Shown here: one piece after another, positions 29,154 through 38,100 of the stretch | How positions within the stretch are numbered: position 1 is the stretch's first letter | Layout: each line of letters opens with the position of its first letter | Source: Leptomonas pyrrhocoris | Lineage: Eukaryota; Euglenozoa; Kinetoplastea; Trypanosomatida; Trypanosomatidae | Direction: 5' to 3' | DNA: 64,000 nucleotides | Assembly: GCF_001293395.1 (NCBI RefSeq) | Contig: NW_015438362.1 | Span: forward strand, 62,001-126,000 | Notes under the pieces: generated by a model | Databases searched by the model: none | Seen by the model: only the letters and a program-made list of their open reading frames with translations | What the model was told of the DNA's origin: nothing | Made by a program: the position numbers and the translations under genes

Positions 29154-30157
29154 TGGCTTTCTATAAGGCTAACTTGTAGTACTAGAACGAATCGTTGAAC
29201 TCCTGTGTTGATGTAGGAGTGCACAAATCGAAGCGCGAAGGAAAGGAGCAGAAAATGTAGCGATACAAGAGTTAACGAACGAAAACGGGAGACCAATTTT
29301 TTTTCTCGTGCTTAGTATTACACCGGCTTGAACCTAATAAACAAATATATATATATATATAGAAAGGATGCAGACGATTTCAGCTGAAAACGGCGGAGGG
29401 AAAAACAAAAATGTAACGAAGGAAACGATGAGGTTTTGAAGAAATGAAAGAAACAAACAAACAAGAAAGAAGACAAAAAGCGAGCTGCCTTTGGTGAAGG
29501 ATGAAAGTGAGAGCTGAGGCGGACGCGGGGTAAGTCTAGAGGTTTTGCCAAGCTTGTGAGAAGGCTGTGGAGAGAAACGGTGTTGTCCGTGGGCTTGATG
29601 ATACACAGGGAAGAGGCGCTTGGAGTTGTCTTGCCGTTGTGTTCGCCCTCTGAATCTCAAACGAGAAAGGAACAGGAGGCGTAGCGCAGATGAGCGGGAA
29701 GACAAGCGAGCGAGGTGGTCTTTGCGGTTCGCGGCTCACGGGTCTCCAAGAAGACGATACAGACTCTATCACACACGCGTATGACGGTTGTTGCTGCAGT
29801 AAAAACAGAAAAGGAAAGCATTAGGAAAAGAAAAAGAGAGAAGATTGTTGAAGAGGAGAAATGAGACAGAGAGGGCGGGGGTGGCTGCTTTGCCGAGCAT
29901 TGCACAGTCTCACGGGACGGGGGGGGGGGGGATAATAATAATAATAAAGACTTGTCGTTGTGCTGGAGCGCGAGAGCACAAAGAGTTTATCCTTTTCACT
30001 CGATATTGAAACTTAATAAACCATGCGAAAGCAGAACTGTTGAATAGCAGAAGAACAAAAGAAAACAAAACAAAAAGGCAGGCCAAAACCGCATCAGAAA
30101 ATGATCATGGCGCAACCGACAGCAATGCACACCAAATGGACTGTTTACTCTGCCCGT
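29154..30157. other. Spacer with homopolymer and TAA repeats
   Basis: AT-rich spacer between SPO11 and the SPRR-rich gene. It holds a TA run at about 29,345-29,360 and, at 29,919-29,947, a 13-base G run joined to a short ATA/TAA repeat. Several minus-strand pyrimidine tracts (for example 29,395-29,480 and 29,800-29,880) could serve trans-splicing of the SPRR-rich gene. No gene seen. Confidence 0.5.
29919..29947. repeat. G13 run joined to a TAA-type microsatellite
   Basis: Read directly: thirteen G residues followed by about five ATA/TAA units on the plus strand. Probably variable in length. Confidence 0.85.
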
Positions 30158-31528
30158 CTAGCTCGAGATATTTTCTTCAACGAAGTGTAGTGGACTTTCA
30201 AAGGGTCTGCACGCTAGTTGGAGTTCGCACTTGATGCCGGAGCGCTCCATCCAGTCGGCTTCTTGCATCATCTTTTCTAATGTGCGCCGCACGTTCGTTT
30301 TATCGGTTTCTGAACTACCGACAGACGCCGCCGCCACCGCTACTCTAGCATCTAACGCTCCCTGCATCGCTGCCTTGACACGACGTAGCACTCGCCGATC
30401 ATCGCGTGTGAGAGAAATACCTTCCGAGGCCGACAGGGTAGCATGGGAGACCCAGGCAGAGTTGCGCGTGCTGTTTGTGATGCAGCGGTCAAACACGCGT
30501 GACGGACAGACCCCGGCAAAGTGCAACGGAGTGATTTCCGTGACGGCACCTTCAATAGCATGGCGCGCGCGTGAACCGAGCAGCCCCATTGCGGTCAAGG
30601 CGATGCACAGGCCATGCGGATCGCCATCGACGAGCACGTGAAGCTCGAGAGAAGGCCACACCGCATGCACGCGTCGTAGCCACTGCTGGGCCGCCACACA
30701 CGGGTAGCCCTTCGTGCAGAGGAAGGAGAAGCTCCTACTCCAACCGTTGCGACGGCGCTCTGCGGCCTGCAGCACGGCGTGGTAAATGCTCTCCTTTTCA
30801 ATCACCAGCAACGCAGAGACAGAGGCTAGCGGAGGTGAAGAGGGAGGGCGATGACACCCCATCAGACGTGTCACGAGGGGGTAGGTGAGAGACACACCCG
30901 CCGCCCCGCAGGCTGAAACATCCACGTATTCAGAAGGGCGACATAGCTCTATAATCAGGGCCCCCGAAAGGGTACTTTTGCCAGCCGCCGTGATCCCGAG
31001 GGACTCGCGCGTGTACGCGAGTTGGGCCACTGCTGTTACTGCGTCGGTGTTGCTAGCCCTCAGCAGGCTGTGCAGTTGGGAATGCACATGCTGCGGTTTG
31101 CAGAAGACCTGTCTCAATAGAACACTGTTCATTTCAATGTGGCGACGCTTCAGGGTCGACCAAACATGTCCCACATCGAGCCAACGACAGAGTCGCTCGA
31201 TGCTTGCATGCGTCGCTCGCTGACTACCAAATAAGAGAGGATGGCGATAGTAGAGATCGCGCTCCGTGCACACGCCGACCTGGGGCGAGCCGTCGTGCAC
31301 ATCGCCGCTGCTGCGAACGACGGCGAGGACGAAAAAGGCTTGGGCGATGATCAACAGCTGCGACATTTTGTACTGCACCGCTGCAGCTGGTGACGGTGTT
31401 TTTGCAATGAGAAGGCTGAGGAAGATCAAGACAACTGCGTCCACATCGTCTTCAAATTGACGCGGAGGGGGAGGTAGCGCTCCGGCTGCCTCATCGAACG
31501 CATCGGCACAGCGTGAGGACATCTCCAT
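30158..31528 (-). CDS. SPO11: SPO11 meiotic double-strand-break endonuclease (topoisomerase VI A family)
   Basis: 456 residues. SPO11 makes the programmed DNA breaks that start meiotic recombination. The winged-helix (5Y-CAP) domain has RDLYYRHPLLFGSQ (90-103), with the catalytic tyrosine expected at Y94 (Y93 adjacent), and the family-typical ESLGITAAGKSTLSG segment (175-189). The Toprim domain has the metal-binding glutamate E244 in VIEKESIYHAVL and the acidic DGDPHG signature (301-306). All catalytic groups are present. The N-terminus is an extra poorly conserved region of about 80 residues. Two ATGs (31528, 31522) are nearly equivalent. The upstream pyrimidine tract is weak, which might mean low expression. 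An intact gene implies, but does not prove, a sexual cycle. Confidence 0.92.
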   Translation of the reverse strand: MEMSSRCADAFDEAAGALPPPPRQFEDDVDAVVLIFLSLLIAKTPSPAAAVQYKMSQLLIIAQAFFVLAVVRSSGDVHDGSPQVGVCTERDLYYRHPLLFGSQRATHASIERLCRWLDVGHVWSTLKRRHIEMNSVLLRQVFCKPQHVHSQLHSLLRASNTDAVTAVAQLAYTRESLGITAAGKSTLSGALIIELCRPSEYVDVSACGAAGVSLTYPLVTRLMGCHRPPSSPPLASVSALLVIEKESIYHAVLQAAERRRNGWSRSFSFLCTKGYPCVAAQQWLRRVHAVWPSLELHVLVDGDPHGLCIALTAMGLLGSRARHAIEGAVTEITPLHFAGVCPSRVFDRCITNSTRNSAWVSHATLSASEGISLTRDDRRVLRRVKAAMQGALDARVAVAAASVGSSETDKTNVRRTLEKMMQEADWMERSGIKCELQLACRPFESPLHFVEENISS

Positions 31529-32101
31529 TTAACGCGTTGGCAACTACTTAAGGAGAACAAGATGTGATGCCCGCTTCAGAGTATTGACTTATGTGACTGG
31601 TGTCCCTTATTCAAGAGACCGGCGCGGATGTCGAGGAGAGAGACGGATAAGACTGGTCATTGACGATGATAACAGCGTAGAACAATACAAAAATATGTGT
31701 CATACCAACGTGCATGTGCGTAAGACTTCAATACGCCTACAATTGAAGTGCATGCACTTTTGTGCGCGTACTCGTGTGTCCGCGGTATAACGATTCCGCC
31801 GCCGAAGCCACACGAATCCTCGCTCGCTGTTATTCGTTGCCTGTGTCGAGTAGAATACAGCCTCATACTATCGTTTCGTTGTTGTTGATTTTACGCGTCA
31901 GTCTGCACTTGAACGGTACACACAAAGAGCGTGCAATATACATCGAGTCTTCCAATAAATTCAACACTTATCAAAGAAAGCGAACGAGGAGAAACAAAGG
32001 AGGGCGTGAGCAGACGAACAAGCTCCCGTTTACATAACACTTTTAATGTCCGATAATATTTACAAGAGAAAGCACATATACAAATATATATAACATGGAA
32101 T
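31529..32101. other. Spacer between NDPK-like giant gene and SPO11
   Basis: About 570 bases of unremarkable AT-rich spacer without the strong pyrimidine tract seen before most genes here. No gene seen. Confidence 0.5.
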
Positions 32102-35100
32102 TCAAAGCGATTGGTACAGGGTGAGCGCGTGCGTGAATTGCGCGTAGGTCATGCGACCACGTCCCTTCACTTCCACCTCGAGGAACAGCCGCTTCAGCTC
32201 GTGACTCATGTTGGGAACGCCAAGGGTGTCAAAGGACCTGAAGTCGCGGTAGAAGGAGGCAAAGGGAATGGTGTCTGGCGCCGTGGCAGCAGTAGCAGAC
32301 GGCTCGCCTCCTACTGAGGGGGTGTCAAGGGTGCTGTAGTAGTCCCAAAGTCGCCGCCAGTCGGACTCGGTGCGGGCGTGCAGCAGGGCGTCTTGCACTC
32401 GTGCAACGTTGAGCTGCTTCTTCATGCGCGGCGGCGGCGGCGGTGGAGAGCGCGGCGCACTCGCGCTGTCGTTTTCTGCCGACTCTGCTGCTGCTGCTGC
32501 TGATGCTGCGATACCCCCGTTGGCGGCGCTGTCCCTCGTAGCGTCGACAGCAACTCCATCCAACACGCGCAGCCACGGCAGTAGTTGTGGAGTGTCACAG
32601 TTTCGGGTCCAATCAAAGAGGCGGCATCGCACATTCGTGTCTGCCTCGTCGTTCCTCTTCACCATCACAAAGGGGTTTGCGACCCAGCTGTCCAAGAGGG
32701 AGTCTTGGTCCGCCACTCCTGCCATCGCCATGGCGCGCACCAGCGGGTCCGGTACGTAGGCATTGTACCGGTTGCCCGCATTGCGGCACCAGCGGCTGCG
32801 CATCGCAAAGGCCGCCAGCGGACCGGAGGAGGGCACGACACCCCAGCACAACAGTGGAGAGGCGAGCTGTGTTAGTTCTTCCGTGTCCGCACCACTGTTC
32901 TCCTTCGACATCAACGCGTTAAACGATCCCGATGCGGCGCGTGCACCGTCGACGCAGCCAATAACACGTTGCGTAAAGTCCTGCCACGACAACGTCCGCG
33001 AGTCCCACGAGACCTCCCACATGGCGAGGAAAGGAGTCGGAGTTGTGGCATGACCTGCGGCGTCCTTTCCCTCTCTCGCAGCGGTGGCAGACGAGGCTGT
33101 TTGCAGCGCGTCACGGAGGGCGGCATAGGCGCCGTTGACCACGTAGTGACCACCAGCCCACGGCACCGTGACAGGCGACGCCAGTGCTGCAGCCTCGCTC
33201 TCGTGCCCGGCCTCCTCTGCCTGCTCATCCGCGCCATCCTCTGCGCCACACGAAGGCAGGCGGGTAATTTCGACACTCTCCGACAAACGCATGGAAAAGC
33301 CCTCGCAAACGTGCCTCCACAAATCGTGCGACGTCCACTGCCAGTGCCGCATCGCATCAGCAGCACTGTAAAGTCCACGTGGTGTGTCGGGGGTGGCGGG
33401 GTCTTGCGAGGTGCGTTCCAGCAGCGCGTGCCAGGCGACTTCATCGCGGAAAACGGTGTTGAAACGCTCCTGATCGTTTACTGCCACCTCATCGGATTCA
33501 CTCAGTACGCGAGCGAGGTCGACACAATCGGCGAGGTAGCTCTCCGTTGGGAAGAGGCGGTCCAGCAGCTCCGGTGTGGCCTCCTGTTCTTCTTCCTCTA
33601 CTGTGACGCTGACGGAAATGCCGTGCTGCTGCAGGTGCTGACGAAGCTGTGCTTGCTGCACCGCGTTGAGTTGTCTGCTGAGGAAGAGAAGTGTGCCCAC
33701 GTTGCGATGGAGGAGGACATCGTCCTCCGCTGCTTCGTCAGCTGGCGGAGATTCTGCGTTTCCAGTCGTGGGGGTGGAGTTAATAGAGGTGGTGTGTAGT
33801 AGGACAGGGAGGGCATCACGCTGCTGCACGGCTTCGTTCCACGCCGCCTCAGCCGCCCGCCGCCCCTCCGCCTCCTGCTCCTCGTGACGAACAGCAGAGA
33901 GGTCGACGGGGAGAAGCGCGGAGGGCGACTTCGTAAGCCGGCTCAACAAGTTGAAGATCTCCTCTGTCTCCCAGTTCGCGAGGTGGCTCAGCACCCCGTC
34001 CGTGCGACCATCACACGTCACGGCTGGGTTGCTCAGCCAGCCCCGCAGCACCGAAACCACAGCTGCGGCGCCGCCCAAGCTCTGCAGAACGGCACCCCCG
34101 AACATGTCTTCATCCAACGTTCCCGTAGGAGGCCAGCGGAGGTGGAGTCTCGCCAGTAGACTATGCAAGGGACCGTCGCTCATGCACACCACACTCTCCC
34201 CCCTGGTCGGAGCGGCGTGGAGTCCCAGAGAGGACCAGTTAGCGTTGACGCGACCGCGGATGCTCTGCGGTGAGGCCAGCGAAGGCTCAGCAAACCCCAC
34301 CACCCGTGACACACACGCCTCCCAGCTGCACTGGCGGTCGTCCCACGAAACAACGTAATACGGCAGCGGCAGCCGATCTGCTGCAGCCACGACGACGTCG
34401 GTGAGGTGTGGCACATGCGCATTCACCACAAAAACACCGTACTCCTCCAACTCTGCCAGGTGCAACTGCGGACGGACCCACAACGCGTTTTTGGCCGCTT
34501 TCACGAAGAGCTGAAGCTGCGCCGGTGACATGCCACCGAGCCGCTTCGTTGCCCTGGACGCCGGTAGCACTCGGCCGCTGTCCACCATGGACGTCCACGA
34601 CGTACTGAACACGGTTGCCACGGCAGCGCACTCCTCCGGTGAAAGGCTCAGCAGGTGTGGTTCCTGCGTCGCATAGTTCCAGTCCTCTGGGTACAGACAC
34701 TGGACAACGCGGCGCAACTTCGCTCTGCCGCCGTCGCTGTAATGGGCCACAAAGCCGCATTCCTCTACGCGGAGATCGTTTTCTGCGATGACGCGACACA
34801 CGAGGTGACGTACGTCAGAGTTCGCCGCCACCTGCGGCATCAGCGCAATCACCGCGGTATTGCGTGTGGTCTCGTGTTCGTCGTCTTGCTTTGCGTCCCA
34901 CCACTCTTGAAGGCGCCGTCGCACACACGCGGCATCCATGCCCACCACCGCATCAAACAAGAACTGAGCGTCGAGCTTGTTTTTGAAGGAAATCGAAGGA
35001 TCCTGCACGGCCCATGCGACGGCGCGAGGGGGGAGTGGGAGTGGTGTCTCTGCCAGCTCCACACCGTTTTCGTCAGCGCTGGCTGACAGCCACGCGCGCA

Positions 35101-38100
35101 CGATCGGATCCGTGAGCAGCGGGAGACCCAACCAAAGCTGCCGCTGGCGCACGGCGGCGAGACTGCTCTCCGATACGTGCAGAGAGGGGCAGAAGTCACC
35201 GGCTACTGCTTCAGCAGCAGCGGCGGTGTTGCTCGCGGAGGATTCGCTGGCCCACCCATATGTGTTCCAACAGGTACGCAGGGGGCCACGTGGGCCGTGC
35301 AGACTCGCTACGATCTGTGCCAAGCGCGTGTATGTCATGCCCGGATGCTCCTGTTCATTCCACTCCAGGTACCACACACGCACGCCCGTTTTCGCCTGTC
35401 TCGCTACGAATTGCTGCTCCGCTTCCAGGGCGTCGCCGTTGAGGAGAAAGAAGGGCTTACGAGGGTGGAGGCGCTGCACAGTACAGTCGTCGGACAGCGC
35501 GAGCGTGTCGTGCGGGTACAGTCGCTTCGCGCGCGCCCACAAAGCCGCTACATCGTGTCCGTTGCCACGAAGCGCGTCGGCCATTTCCGCTGCGTTGCGC
35601 AGCACCACCGCTCCCACTGCCGCGCTATGGGGTGAGACATCAAAGTGCTGCTTCATTCGTAGCTGAAATGCCTTGTTGCTTGCGAGCGTCTCGGCGGCTG
35701 GTACTTCAATTCCGTACCGGTAGAGACGGTGGTGCTGCGTGCGATGCACCACCGTTGCCTCCGCCTCGCTCGCGCACTGAACCAGGCGCTCATGCACTAC
35801 GTGGATGCCGTGTTGACGGAGGTGTCGCTCCACAAAGTTGCCCAGCGCACGTTGGGTTATGGAGCGAAGTAGTGAGGGCGTGACGTCTGCGCTGCCGGGG
35901 TGTTCCTCTAGTGGATCAAGGTACATGACGGCACGGCAGAGGGAATCGTGAGTGTTGGTCTGCGGAGATGCCTCGCCTGAAAAGGGTATTGCAAACGCAC
36001 AAAGCTGGAAAATGTTGATTGCTTTGCGAAGCGCCACATTGCGGTAGGCACGGAGCTGCTCCGTCGGAGAAGGATATTCATCGCAGTGAGGCGTTGAGCA
36101 TTCCGTCTGCTTCGGTGTTGCCGGAACAGCAGGAGGAGGGATGAGCGATACGGAGTCGGGGACCGCGAGACAGCCGCAGCAAAAAGCGTAGCCGCGGAGC
36201 TGCGCCACGAGCTCATGCACGTCGTCTTGTCGCAACGAGTGAAAAGCCTCAGTCATGATGCCGGTTTCGCACGCGTACAGCGTCGGATTGGACAAAAGCA
36301 GTGACAGTAACGCAGGGGGCACACCGGACTGCAGCAGCACCTGTCCGTAGGGGTCATGCTCAGGGGGGCAGCTCAACCAGCGACACCGCTCCGCCAGTGC
36401 GGCCAGCGGCGAGTCTGAGGCGTGCAGCACACACTCAATCTGATCAGGTTTGCCGGGCAGGCTGTATCGAGTCCAGTTCGCACCAAAGTGGCCGCGCAAC
36501 GTCTCGGGGGCGGCGTTGGCGGGGTCGGCATCGCCCACCACAGCTGTCATAAAGCTACTCCACGTCATGTCCTGCGCCGACCACTCCACCGCGTACCACA
36601 CGATGTCAGAGCCGCCGCCGTACAGCCGCGCGCGGCGATAGCTGTAAGGGGGGTTCATGACGTAGAGCCCCTCCTCTGCCATGTAGCCGACGAAGAGCTG
36701 ATCGGAAAGCCGCGCCTGATGCTCTTCTTGCAGGCTGTCCCACCACGTCATGAGGCGCACGGTGCCGTACTTCTGTTCCGCCTCCTGCGCGTTCAGCACG
36801 AGACCGAGCTGGACGACAGTGATCCAGTTTTGCCCAAAGCTGGTCGCAAAGGCGTCCGCCTCTGCATCGGTGATCGGCACCTGCGCCGCGGTGCGCACGT
36901 AGGCGTTTTTGTAGAAGCTGTCGTGGTGCACGTCGAGCAGCTGGCGTTCCACCGCGACGCGCAGTGGCAGCACACCGGAGTCCCGGATACGAACGCGGTG
37001 TTGCAGCAGCAGCTGTGGGAGTGCCTCCCGAACCAAGGAGGTGGCGCTGGACGGATGCAGCCAAAGAAAGCCGTGATGCAACGGTGCGCCCCTCTGCGAC
37101 TGGGTGAAGCGCGCGATCCACTGCGGGGAGGACGCAAAGGAAGAGAGAGGCCGCTGGGCTTCAGCTGTGCTGTCAAGCGTCTCACACACCTGCTGAACGA
37201 CCGACTCCAACGAACAGGAAACGCTGCCTGTCAGCTGCGCTCGAATGTAGGGTTGATGCAGCAGCCAATCTTCGAGAGCAACCGCCGATTTCAGGGGGCT
37301 GCTCAGCCCATGGCGTGGCCAGCGCAGCGCATCGATCACGGCGTCGTAGGGCGTGGGCGACAGCAGGCACAGCGGCTCTGCTGCGGCGGCCTCCTTCGGC
37401 AGAGTCTTTTCCGCCGCCCGGGAGAGCAACAAGGTCAGCGACCCAGTTGAGGTGGCGCCACTCACCGCCGTAGTCTTTTCGTTTCTCGCGCAGCACAGAC
37501 CGACACCGTCATCGTCGTCACCGCCTCCAATGAGGGCGGCTTGCACGTCAGTCCACGGCTTCGCCGCAGCGGGCCAGCGGATGCGAAACAGATGCGCTCG
37601 GGCAGTTTCCAGGCTATACTGGTGCTCCAGCAAAGCCACATGCCCGTTCACCACCCACACCTCGTATTGGGAGAGAAAGGCCAGCCAACAGGTGCGATTC
37701 ACGCGACAAGGCTGTGCCGCGTACCATGCCTCCTCCAGCTCATGTAGCGTGACCTGCAGCCCAACGCAGGCAGTAGCGCCGCCCATCACATTCTCCGCCG
37801 AGATGGCCGGGATGTAGTCATCGGACGCAGCGCGTATGCCTTCCGCCACCTCCGCCATGACACTCTGCAGCTCACACGGGAGCTGTGCCCACAGCGCCGC
37901 GCCGCGCTTGTGCGCGAGCGAACTGGCAGCCGCGAGGAGGGAGTTGCCGCCAAATATATAGGCGGCCGCTGCTTCCCCGTAGAGGTCGGTTTCCTCCACG
38001 ACGGTCACATTGTTCTCCTGCAGCACGGTGGGTGTGACGGAGATGACGTGGTTGGTTGCAACGCGTGGGGGCAGCACCAGCACTGCCTCCGTATATTCTG

